Below the pieces are notes generated by a model. The model saw only the letters and a program-made list of their open reading frames with translations. It ran no database searches and had not been told where the DNA came from. A DNA stretch of 64,000 nucleotides, taken from NCBI GenBank assembly GCA_964519245.1, contig CAZFLK010000003.1, forward strand, positions 29,970 through 93,969, in the 5' to 3' direction. The DNA is from JAYPEY01 sp964519245 (GTDB lineage: Bacteria; Verrucomicrobiota; Verrucomicrobiia; Limisphaerales; JAYPEY01). This document shows, piece by piece, positions 16,101 through 23,554 of this stretch (its first letter is position 1; every line of letters starts with the position of its first letter). Made by a program: the position numbers and the translations under genes.

Positions 16101-17429
16101 ATGAACTGGCCAACACACACCGATTACCAAGACGCCATCCAGAATCCGCACATCTGTTTCGAGGATGCCTCCTTGAAGAGCGGCGAGGTCGGGTGCGACA
16201 TGCTCGGCCTGCCCAAAGTGACCTCAGGTAACTTTGCCTGCGTGTACTCGTTGACCGCGGACGACGGCCGGTTTGCCATCCGTTGTTTTGTTCGGCAGGT
16301 TCTGGGACAGCAGGGTCGCTACGCAAGGTTGGCGCAGAACCTCCTCGGTCTCGGCCTCAACTGCATGGTCGATTTTGAGTATATCCTGCGCGGCATCAAG
16401 GTGGCGAACGAGTGGTATCCGATCTTGAAGATGCAATGGGTCGACGGCCTGCCCATCAACCAGTACATCGACGAGTATATTGACGACGCCAACCTCTTGA
16501 AGCAGTTGGTCGTCAAGTTTCCGCCGATGGTCAAGGAGCTCCGGGACAACGAGCTCGCGCACTGTGACTTGCAGCACGGCAATATCATGGTCACCCCGGA
16601 CAACGAGTTCAAGCTGGTGGACTACGACGGCATGTATACGACCGCGTTTCGGGGCAAGAGCCCGGAGCTGGGTCACGCCAACTTTCAACACCCCCGCCGG
16701 ACCCCTGATTTTTACAATGAGAACGTGGATGATTTCGGCGCGTTGGTCTGTTATCTGAGCCTGATGTCGATCTCGGAGAACCCGGATCTGTTCAAGAAGT
16801 ATTACGCCGCGGACAATCTGTTGCTCACGGCGAATGATTATCGAAACCCGAGGGATTCCGAAGTAATCAAGGCGCTGAAGTCCCAATCCGATGAGAAGGT
16901 CAAGCAGTTGTCCATCCTGCTGGAGAAGTGCTGTCTGGTGGACGTGGCGAAGGTGCCGAATTTCCTGGAAGTGGTGGAAACATTGAAGACAGGCGATGTG
17001 ACCGAGATGGTTGCCGCGGACGTCACGAGCTCCACTGCTCCGGCTGCAGGCGCCGGAGGAGGGGCCGGGGGCGCCGGTTGGTGGGATCAGGACGAAGAGG
17101 ACAAGGACAAACCCGCCGCGCCGCTCAAACCCGCCGCTCCCTACAAGCCTGGCGCCGCCGCGCCAAAGCCGGCTGCAGCGGCCGCTTCGGCTTCGAATGT
17201 TTCCCGTGCGCCCAGTTACAAGCCCGCGGCCAAACCGGCCGCTGCGCAGCCCAAGACCCCGCCTCCGTCCATGCGGGCGGAACAGCCCAAACCAACCGCT
17301 CCGGCCCCGCCCCCGCCCCAGATGGCGCCAGCGGACGGGGATGGAAACACCAAGATGATGGCCATTTTCGGCGTGATTGCCGTCTTGGTCCTGATCCTTC
17401 TCTGGATGCTGGGCAAAGCCGCAAGCTGA
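16101..17429 (+). CDS. Tail-anchored protein-kinase-like protein of the TerY-P-like triad
   Basis: This 442-aa protein has a kinase fold. The catalytic loop is HCDLQHGNIMV (Asp156, Asn161) and the metal motif is KLVDYDGMY in place of DFG. The residue at the usual ATP-contacting Lys is Arg61 (FAIRCF). Motifs such as WYPILKMQWVDGLP, ELGHANFQHP and the shortened C-lobe are, as I recall, typical of the kinase found with TerY and PP2C. After residue 315 comes a Pro/Ala/Lys-rich linker, then one C-terminal membrane helix (MMAIFGVIAVLVLILLWML), so the kinase faces the cytoplasm as a tail-anchored protein. It is the last gene of the triad and converges on the Fur gene. Confidence 0.82.
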   Translation: MNWPTHTDYQDAIQNPHICFEDASLKSGEVGCDMLGLPKVTSGNFACVYSLTADDGRFAIRCFVRQVLGQQGRYARLAQNLLGLGLNCMVDFEYILRGIKVANEWYPILKMQWVDGLPINQYIDEYIDDANLLKQLVVKFPPMVKELRDNELAHCDLQHGNIMVTPDNEFKLVDYDGMYTTAFRGKSPELGHANFQHPRRTPDFYNENVDDFGALVCYLSLMSISENPDLFKKYYAADNLLLTANDYRNPRDSEVIKALKSQSDEKVKQLSILLEKCCLVDVAKVPNFLEVVETLKTGDVTEMVAADVTSSTAPAAGAGGGAGGAGWWDQDEEDKDKPAAPLKPAAPYKPGAAAPKPAAAAASASNVSRAPSYKPAAKPAAAQPKTPPPSMRAEQPKPTAPAPPPPQMAPADGDGNTKMMAIFGVIAVLVLILLWMLGKAAS

Positions 17430-17457
17430 GCCCGAACGGGGGAGGGTTTCGGCGCGC

Positions 17458-17471
17458 GGTCGTTCGCGGCC
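17458..17471. terminator. Small TTCG-loop hairpin between convergent genes
   Basis: GGTCG-TTCG-CGGCC forms a 5-bp stem (one G-T pair) closed by a TTCG tetraloop, between the kinase stop and the Fur stop. There is no T-tract on either side, so a bidirectional terminator role is only possible. Confidence 0.3.
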
Positions 17472-17483
17472 GGGGCTCGATGC

Positions 17484-17990
17484 TCAGTCGCTGCCTGCTT
17501 TGTCGGGAGGCTGGCACTGCTTGTTCTTGCAGGCGCCTTGGCTCTTCAGGTCCTCGCAATTGGCTGTGATCTGGATCGATTGACGGCGCAGGGAAAAACC
17601 GTGCCGGGAGGAGATCTCCTTCTCAATGGCCTCAATCTGCTCGCTCTCGAACTCGACGATCTTGTCGCAGTCCTCGCAGATGATGTGATTGTGGTTCGGG
17701 TGATCCGAGTAGTTGGGATCGTAATACTTGTAGTCCTTGCCGAAGTCCATTTCATGGACCAACCCGCTCTCGGTCAGCAGGGGAAGCGTGCGGTAGACCG
17801 TGGCGCGGGAGACGGACTTGTCCCGTTTCCGGGACCATTCGAGCAGTTGCTCCGCAGTGAAGTGCTCGTCCGTGCTGAAGACGGTGTCAATGATGGCCTG
17901 TCGAGGGGTCGTGACGCGAAGGCTCTTCGACGCCAGAAACTCCATGAATTTCCGCTTCGCTTCCGATTTCGCTTCTTCCGACCAAGGCAT
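17484..17990 (-). CDS. fur: Fur-family metal-responsive transcriptional regulator
   Basis: This 168-aa protein has a winged-helix domain (RVTTPRQAIIDTVFSTDEHF, SVSRATVYRTLPLLTESGLV) and a metal-binding dimerisation domain (DHPNHNHIICEDCDKIVEF). Two further cysteines lie near the C-terminus (GACKNKQC), fitting a structural zinc site. The His/Cys pattern is nearest to Fur itself, but Zur or PerR cannot be excluded. The ATG at 17988-17990 is preferred over an in-frame GTG at 18005 because that GTG lies inside a 30-bp palindrome that looks like an operator. A strong promoter (TTGTTT-17-TAATTT) lies just upstream of the palindrome, suggesting autoregulation. Confidence 0.88.
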   Translation of the reverse strand: MPWSEEAKSEAKRKFMEFLASKSLRVTTPRQAIIDTVFSTDEHFTAEQLLEWSRKRDKSVSRATVYRTLPLLTESGLVHEMDFGKDYKYYDPNYSDHPNHNHIICEDCDKIVEFESEQIEAIEKEISSRHGFSLRRQSIQITANCEDLKSQGACKNKQCQPPDKAGSD

Positions 17991-18001
17991 CGTTATTCGT
18001 G

Positions 18002-18031
18002 TCACTCACACCCGACGTCGAGTGTGGGTGA
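18002..18031. promoter_or_regulatory. 30-bp imperfect palindrome in the fur leader
   Basis: The palindrome is centred on CGACGTCG (18013-18020) with matching arms CACAC/GTGTG and outer TCAC/GTGA. There are only two mismatched pairs in 15. It begins right after the -10 element and covers the predicted transcription start and leader of the Fur-family gene, a classic repressor position. It is GC-rich and unlike an Escherichia coli Fur box. Confidence 0.55.
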
Positions 18032-18059
18032 AATTAGCAATCCTGACCGCTTGAAACAA
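18031..18059 (-). promoter_or_regulatory. Candidate fur promoter (extended -10)
   Basis: On the minus strand, TTGTTT (18054-18059) is followed after 17 bp by TAATTT (18031-18036), which is preceded by TGC, an extended -10 arrangement. It is the best sigma70-like promoter seen in the window. The predicted start of transcription falls inside the palindrome. Confidence 0.5.
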
Positions 18060-18102
18060 CCCATTTTCGTTGGTCGGCCAGCCAAAAAAAGGGGCAGGCT
18101 CC

Positions 18103-19032
18103 TCAGGCGAAGATCTCCTTCAGTTCCTTGATGAGCGGGGGAATGGCCTGGTAGGGATCCGGTTTGGCCTCGTACTCGAGCACGACCGGCCCCTGGTAGT
18201 TGGCGTATCGGAGGATGCGGGCCAGGCGTTGAAGATTCGCGGGTTCGTGCGGCCGTCCCTTCGGCCGCATTTCGACCTTCAGTTGTACGTTGATCGAGTA
18301 GGGGGCGATCCGGGCCAGGTCGCGGTAGGGCCACTCGGTGTGGAAATTGCCGCTGTCGAGGTTCACCCCGAACCAGGGACTCTTGACCGCCTCGATGATT
18401 TCCAGCATGCCGTCCGCCTCGGCGACGATGCCGCCGTGGTTCTCGAGCCCGAGGCGAACGCCCCATTGACCGGCGTAATCGCAGCACTCCTCGATGGCGG
18501 CAATGCACATTCGGCGGGCTTCCGCGTCGCTGGTCCCGGTGGCCCGGCCGGCGAAGATGCGAATATGCGGGGCTCCCATGATCGCCGCGTTGTCAATCCA
18601 GCGCTTCACGTCGGCAATCTCCTGGTCCAAATCGGGCCCTTTGGGACGCGCGAAGTTGTTGCCGACTGCCGTGCCGCTGATCTGGATGCCGCGCTTCTGC
18701 GCGTGTTGGCGGATTTTGCCGAAGTATTCCGCTCCGGCGTCCGGCGGGAAGAAGTAGCTGGTGAGTTCCGTCCCGTCGAGACCCAGGTCCGCGCAGTAGT
18801 CGATGAACTTGAACATGTCCATCTTGCGGTCCGTGACCTCCCGTTTCTTGGTCCGCATGTATTCGAAGAAATTGCGGAAACTGTAGGCCGCAAGGCTGAG
18901 ATCGAAACGCGGCCCGCCCGGGCGGGCCAGCGGCTCCATGGCGAGCGCTGTCGAGGCGCCCAGGCCGAGCGTGGCGGCGGATGAAGTCTTCAGGAATCGA
19001 CGACGGGAGAGGGAGGACAATGACTTGGACAT
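18103..19032 (-). CDS. Tat-exported sugar phosphate isomerase/epimerase-like TIM-barrel protein
   Basis: This 309-aa protein has a Tat signal (SRRRFLKTSSAATLGLGAST) and then a xylose-isomerase-like TIM barrel. The motifs FIDYCADLGLDGTEL, GAPHIRIFAGR, RLGLENHGGI, FGVNLDSGNFH and VVLEYE supply the Glu, Asp, His and Glu ligands expected for a divalent metal site. The substrate cannot be told from sequence; relatives include hydroxypyruvate isomerase and tagatose epimerase folds. The ATG at 19030-19032 gives a Tat signal of normal length. It lies 127 bp downstream of the DUF1080/cytochrome gene on the same strand and may be co-transcribed, pointing to extracytoplasmic sugar processing. Confidence 0.85.
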   Translation of the reverse strand: MSKSLSSLSRRRFLKTSSAATLGLGASTALAMEPLARPGGPRFDLSLAAYSFRNFFEYMRTKKREVTDRKMDMFKFIDYCADLGLDGTELTSYFFPPDAGAEYFGKIRQHAQKRGIQISGTAVGNNFARPKGPDLDQEIADVKRWIDNAAIMGAPHIRIFAGRATGTSDAEARRMCIAAIEECCDYAGQWGVRLGLENHGGIVAEADGMLEIIEAVKSPWFGVNLDSGNFHTEWPYRDLARIAPYSINVQLKVEMRPKGRPHEPANLQRLARILRYANYQGPVVLEYEAKPDPYQAIPPLIKELKEIFA

Positions 19033-19158
19033 GGCGTGAAGTAAACAAAACACGTCGGACGAAAGGAACGAAAAAGTGAAGCGGGCATCCCGGACCTGCG
19101 ATCTGTCCTGTCCCGTCGCCTCGTGCCCCGGACGGCGCGGCTGCGGCTGCCCGGGGCG

Positions 19159-20904
19159 CTACTTGAGCAATTCGATCCGGAAGTTCCTGAATCGCGCCTC
19201 GGTGGGGCCGCCGGAGTGAAGTTGGAAGGCGATGATGCCGCGCCGCGCGCCCTTGGGGTCATCGAGGTCGACGCACTTCTGTCCATTGATGAAGGTCTGC
19301 ACCCTGGAACCATGGGCGAGGATCTCGTAGCGGTTCCATTCGCCCGGCTTCACGTGCTGTTCGCCGGATTCCTTCCAGAGCAGCGCGCGGCCGTGCTCTT
19401 CGTAGAGCTTGCCCCACCATCCCTTGCCGATGTCCGCCTGATAGCCGTCGACCATGCCGTTCGCTCGGGCGTGACTGCGGAACTGGATGCCGCTGTTGCC
19501 GCGGTTGTCGACCAGCTTCACTTCCAGCGTCAATTTGAAATCAGCCAGCTCCAGCGGGCCCACCAGCCATTCATTCTTTTTCAATCCGCCGCTTCGGCCG
19601 ACGATCTCACCCTGTTCCACGCTCCAAAGTTCGGGATTGCCGGTCCAGCCATCGAGGTTCTCGCCGTTGAAGAAGGATTCGAGATTTTCCGGCAGTCCCA
19701 GCATGGGAACCTGGCCCTGATGGCGCAGGTAGGCGATCAGGTCGTGGGCGTCGTTGTCACTGAAGGTTGCCAGCAATCCCTCCGGCATCATGGAAAGGCT
19801 GCTTTGCTGGATGAAAGCGACGTCACTGCGCGGCAGGGTGAGTGTTTCATTCTGGGTGACCACGGTCAGGGTGCGGCTGTCTTGCCGGGTGATGATGCCG
19901 GTGATGACCCGGTCGTCCGTGGTGTCGATCGTGGAAGTCCGGTAGTCGTTGGGAATCTCGGCGTTGGGATCGAGGATATTGTGCAGGATGTAGCTGAGTT
20001 CGCTGCGGTTGGAGCCGGTGATGTCCGGGCCGACGGAGCCTCCGGTTCCGTAGAGCTTGTGGCATTGTTGGCAGGTTCTGGCGAACAACGCGCGGCCGTT
20101 GGACAAGTCGGGCTTTCTGGCGGACTTCGCCTCGATGAGCTTGGTGTATTTCTCGATTTCCTGGAGTTTGTCGGCGGCGCTTTCCCGGATCACGCCCCAG
20201 ACCTCGGCGACGCTCTGATTGATATCCTCCGCTTTCAGATCGCGCAGTTGCCTCACGATGTCGGCGGAAAGATCCCGGGAGGGAACTGTTTTCTCCTGCA
20301 CGGCTTTGAGGAGGGGGCGGGCAAAGGCGGCTCGGGAGGCGAGGGTGGACAGCGCCATGCGTCTCTCGTTGGTGTTCAGCTCGGGGTAGATCCTGAGTAT
20401 TGCGGCGGGAATGTCGGCGTCCGCGTAACTGGCCAGTCCGGACAGCGCCCGGTCGCGTAGCGACTTGTCGTGCAACAGGGCTTTCAGCGCCCCACTCAAC
20501 TGTGGGTCCTTCGCGCTGACCAATGCCGCCAAGGCCGCCCGACGCTCGGTCAGCGGCGTTTCCGCGTCGCGGAGCTTGCTGCGTAATGCCGCGAGGGCGT
20601 TCCTGCTGCCGAAGACCAACGACAAGGTTTGCGCGATCCGGCGCACATCCGGGTTGGGGCTCCGGGCAAGTTGTTTCTCCAGCGTGTCCCATCCCTTGGG
20701 CATGGCCACGTTGCGCCGGCCCTTGAGGCCTTCGCTCATGCCCTTGAGTATGTCGAGTTGAAATGCGGGATCGTCGACGTCGCCGAGGACCTGAACCAAC
20801 GCGTCGAGGGCCTCATCGCCGGACTGGGCCTGGACTTGTCCCGGGAGCGAGGTCAACAGAATGGCTAGCGACAGGATGGCGGGCGGCAGGATTCGCTTGT
20901 TCAT
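19159..20904 (-). CDS. Exported HEAT-repeat, cytochrome c and DUF1080 fusion protein
   Basis: This 581-aa protein starts at the ATG at 20902-20904 with a clear signal peptide (AILSLAILLTSLPGQVQAQ). It has three parts: an alpha-helical HEAT-like region (about 30-230), a c-type haem domain of the PVC type (ALFARTCQQCHKLYGTGG, SVGPDITGSNRSELSYIL, and SSLSMMPEGLLATFSDND as the distal Met segment), and a C-terminal DUF1080 (3-keto-disaccharide hydrolase-like) lectin-fold domain (FFNGENLDGWTGNPELWSVE, GNSGIQFRSH, GEWNRYEILAHGS). The combination suggests a periplasmic redox or glycan enzyme. It is divergent from the GH42 gene, and their shared 162-bp gap carries the promoters. Confidence 0.87.
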   Translation of the reverse strand: MNKRILPPAILSLAILLTSLPGQVQAQSGDEALDALVQVLGDVDDPAFQLDILKGMSEGLKGRRNVAMPKGWDTLEKQLARSPNPDVRRIAQTLSLVFGSRNALAALRSKLRDAETPLTERRAALAALVSAKDPQLSGALKALLHDKSLRDRALSGLASYADADIPAAILRIYPELNTNERRMALSTLASRAAFARPLLKAVQEKTVPSRDLSADIVRQLRDLKAEDINQSVAEVWGVIRESAADKLQEIEKYTKLIEAKSARKPDLSNGRALFARTCQQCHKLYGTGGSVGPDITGSNRSELSYILHNILDPNAEIPNDYRTSTIDTTDDRVITGIITRQDSRTLTVVTQNETLTLPRSDVAFIQQSSLSMMPEGLLATFSDNDAHDLIAYLRHQGQVPMLGLPENLESFFNGENLDGWTGNPELWSVEQGEIVGRSGGLKKNEWLVGPLELADFKLTLEVKLVDNRGNSGIQFRSHARANGMVDGYQADIGKGWWGKLYEEHGRALLWKESGEQHVKPGEWNRYEILAHGSRVQTFINGQKCVDLDDPKGARRGIIAFQLHSGGPTEARFRNFRIELLK

Positions 20905-20996
20905 GGCTGTAAAGCCTCGAGGATTGAGCAGGCACGTGATGAAATCAATGCCGTAGATGGGACCGGTCGCCGGCCGCGATGCCGGGCTTTTTTGGT

Positions 20997-21024
20997 TTGC
21001 GCGCAGTCGCGCGTCTCCTATCCT
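20997..21024 (+). promoter_or_regulatory. Candidate GH42 gene promoter
   Basis: TTGCGC (20997-21002) and TATCCT (21019-21024) are spaced by 16 bp and lie 42 nt before the GH42 ATG. The leader is A/C-rich without an obvious Shine-Dalgarno. Confidence 0.3.
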
Positions 21025-21066
21025 CCTGACTACAACCAACCAAGGTAAACCAAACCGCTTAGCTTT

Positions 21067-23139
21067 ATGTACATAGGAGCCGCTTATTATCCTGAACACT
21101 GGGTGTATCCTTATGACGGAACGGAGGAGGAACCGGAGTCGCGCTGGGCAATCGACGCTGAATTGATGGCCAAGGCCGGAATCAATGTTGTGCGTCTTGG
21201 GGAATTCAGCTGGGGTTTGTGCGAGCGAGAGGAGGGCAAGTTTGATTTTGGGTGGCTGAAGCGTTGCATGGATGTCATGCACGCGGCGGGCATCGAGGTG
21301 GTGTTGGGCACGCCGACCGCCGCGCCGCCTGTCTGGTTGTTGCAGAAGCATCCGGAAATTCTGCCGGTCGATGAGAACGGACAGATCCGACATGAGGGCA
21401 CGCGTCGCGCCTACTGTCTCAACAGCGACAAGTATTGGGAGTATTCCCAGAAGATCGTGCGCGCCATGGCCGAGGCGTTGGGCCAACACGAATCCCTGAT
21501 TGCCTGGCAGATTGACAACGGCGTCGGGCGCCATGACTCCGAGTATTCCTTCAACAGTGAGACCAGGCGCGATTGGCGCGCCTGGCTGAAAAGCAAGTAC
21601 GAGACGATAGAAAACCTCAACGAGAAGCTGGGCCTGGCGGTCTGGGGGCAGGTCGTGAGCGACTGGGACCAGGTCTTCATGCCGATGCGCGCTCCGGCGG
21701 TGCACAATCCGGCGCTGGTCACGGATTGGCGTCGCTTCTCCAGCGACACCTGCGTGGCCTACGTGCGCATGCAGGCCGACCTGTTGCGGGAGTTGTCCCC
21801 CGGCAAGCCGGTCACCACCACCATGCGCGCTTTCGCGGCGGAGATCGACTGGTTTGACCTCGCCGACGCGATCGACTTTGTGTCCATCGACAGCCAGGCC
21901 GCCATGGGTGAACACGCGGCGGAGATCGCATTCGGCATCGACTTGATGCGCTGTCTGAAACAGGACGACGAAATCAAGGCGCCGGGCGACGACGACGGTT
22001 TCTGGGTCATGGAGCAGAAGGCCGGCTCAGCCGCCTGGGAGGGCGTCAACGCTTCGGTGCGCCCCGGGGTGATCCGGAAGTTCACGCACCAGTTGATTTC
22101 CCGGGGAGCCAATGGCGTCTGTTTCTTCTATTGGCGTCAACCGCTGATCGGCCCGGAGAAGTTCTATGGCGGCGTGTTGGATCACCGGGGCGACGGAAAC
22201 AACCGCATGTACAAGGAAATCTGCCAGATCAGTGAAGAGATCAAGAAGCTGGATCCGATCCTGAAGGGCAGCCATGTGCATGCCGACACCTGCATCCTGA
22301 TCAGTTTCGAGAACAACTGGGCAATCGACCAGCCGCTTGCGCGCAACCAGTTCTTCAAACAGAAGGACCACATCCTTGCCTACTACCACGCGCTGCACGA
22401 CAAGAACATTCCGGTCGATTTTGCCCGACCGCCCTCGGATGACGAGGAGTTGGAGGAATTGAAGAAGTATCGCCTGGTCATTGCGCCCTCCCTGCATCTT
22501 CTGGATCCCGGTCAGGCCCAGCGGTTGGCCTGGTATGTCTATGAGGGCGGCACATTGATCGGCACCTGCAACACCGCGGGCATCGATGAGCACCACATCG
22601 CGCCGAAGGGCTATCCGCAGGAATTGATTGATGTCTTCGGGATGGAGGTGAAGGAGTCGGACATCCTGCCGCCGGGGCGGGAGAACGCGCTGCATTTCAA
22701 GGGCTCCTTCAAGACCAGCAAGCAGCACTTTGGTCGGCTGTGGTGCGACATCATTGAGCCGCTGGAGTGCGAGATCCTGGCGACGTTTACGCGGGAGTTC
22801 TACTCCGGCAGTCCGGCTGTGACCCTCAATGAATACGGCAGCGGCAAGGCCATCTACGTCGGCACCGTGGGGCAGGCCGAACTCTACAACGATCTGATGG
22901 CCTGGCTTCGTTCGCAATTGGGGCTCTACTCGCTGATCAAGGTGCCGGATACGGTCGAGGTCAGCATGCGGCAGAAGGATGAGTCGCGTATGTATTTCGT
23001 GATCAACCATACCGACGGCCCGGTCCGCATCAACTTCCTCAAGACCACCCACGATTTCTTGTCCGAGAAGAAATTCAGCGGCAACTATGACATGCCGGCG
23101 CATGGCGTGTTGATGATCGATGAGCGGTCGCGGTTCTAG
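21067..23139 (+). CDS. GH42-family beta-galactosidase-like protein lacking the acid/base Glu
   Basis: This 690-aa cytoplasmic protein has the full GH42 layout: a TIM barrel beginning IGAAYYPEHW, a trimerisation Rossmann-like domain (YRLVIAPSLHLLDPGQAQRL) and a small beta C-terminal domain. The predicted nucleophile is present (FWVMEQKAG, Glu316). At the acid/base position, where family members have DNEYG or DNEFG, this protein reads WQIDNGVGRH, so Glu is replaced by Gly152. Other barrel motifs (TPTAAPPVWLLQKHPEILP) are intact, so this is not general decay. It could act on activated substrates, use another proton donor, or bind without cleaving. It shares 20 bp with the downstream DUF721 gene. 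Confidence 0.88.
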   Translation: MYIGAAYYPEHWVYPYDGTEEEPESRWAIDAELMAKAGINVVRLGEFSWGLCEREEGKFDFGWLKRCMDVMHAAGIEVVLGTPTAAPPVWLLQKHPEILPVDENGQIRHEGTRRAYCLNSDKYWEYSQKIVRAMAEALGQHESLIAWQIDNGVGRHDSEYSFNSETRRDWRAWLKSKYETIENLNEKLGLAVWGQVVSDWDQVFMPMRAPAVHNPALVTDWRRFSSDTCVAYVRMQADLLRELSPGKPVTTTMRAFAAEIDWFDLADAIDFVSIDSQAAMGEHAAEIAFGIDLMRCLKQDDEIKAPGDDDGFWVMEQKAGSAAWEGVNASVRPGVIRKFTHQLISRGANGVCFFYWRQPLIGPEKFYGGVLDHRGDGNNRMYKEICQISEEIKKLDPILKGSHVHADTCILISFENNWAIDQPLARNQFFKQKDHILAYYHALHDKNIPVDFARPPSDDEELEELKKYRLVIAPSLHLLDPGQAQRLAWYVYEGGTLIGTCNTAGIDEHHIAPKGYPQELIDVFGMEVKESDILPPGRENALHFKGSFKTSKQHFGRLWCDIIEPLECEILATFTREFYSGSPAVTLNEYGSGKAIYVGTVGQAELYNDLMAWLRSQLGLYSLIKVPDTVEVSMRQKDESRMYFVINHTDGPVRINFLKTTHDFLSEKKFSGNYDMPAHGVLMIDERSRF

Positions 23140-23521
23140 ACGCGGCGGCGGAGGCTGGAGCGATGCCCGGCGTCGCGCGCTCAGCGCGTGGCGGGGTGTG
23201 GATGTGACGTCGATGGAGCAGGCGCGGCGGCCCACCGCCCGCAGCGCTGCCGACGTGATGGCCAAGGCGCTCGCGGAGATCAACCTGGATCAGAAGCGTG
23301 CGGACGTGGAGATCCTCACGGTGTGGAAGGACCTCATGGATCCGGAAGTGGTGGCGCACGCCAAGCCGGCCAACCTTCACAAGGGCACCCTGTTTGTGGA
23401 TGTGGACAGCAGTGTGTGGCTCGACGAGATTGTGCGTTATCGCCAACGCGACATTCTTCGGAATCTGCAGAACAGTTTCGGGCGGCAGAAGATCAGGAAG
23501 ATCTCATTTCGGATCGGTTGA
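23120..23521 (+). CDS. dciA: DUF721 / DciA-like protein
   Basis: This 133-aa protein has a basic Arg/Gly-rich N-terminus and the KH-like DUF721 domain: SAADVMAKALAEINLD, VWKDLMDPEVVAHAKPANLH, GTLFVDVDSSVWLDEIVRY, and ILRNLQNSFGRQKIRKISFRIG at the end. DciA proteins load the replicative helicase DnaB in bacteria without DnaC. The ATG at 23120 overlaps the GH42 stop by 20 bp. An alternative ATG at 23213 would start just before the conserved domain, so the basic tail may not be translated. The placement behind a glycosidase gene looks accidental. Confidence 0.72.
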   Translation: MSGRGSRRGGGGWSDARRRALSAWRGVDVTSMEQARRPTARSAADVMAKALAEINLDQKRADVEILTVWKDLMDPEVVAHAKPANLHKGTLFVDVDSSVWLDEIVRYRQRDILRNLQNSFGRQKIRKISFRIG

Positions 23522-23554
23522 TGCGCGCGCGTTTCGCGCGGGCGGCAAAGAGTC

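Noticed and set aside
14410..16326. 638-codon minus-strand open frame under the vWA and PP2C genes
   Set aside because: The plus-strand frames carry complete vWA and PP2C motifs. The antisense frame has no recognisable motif.
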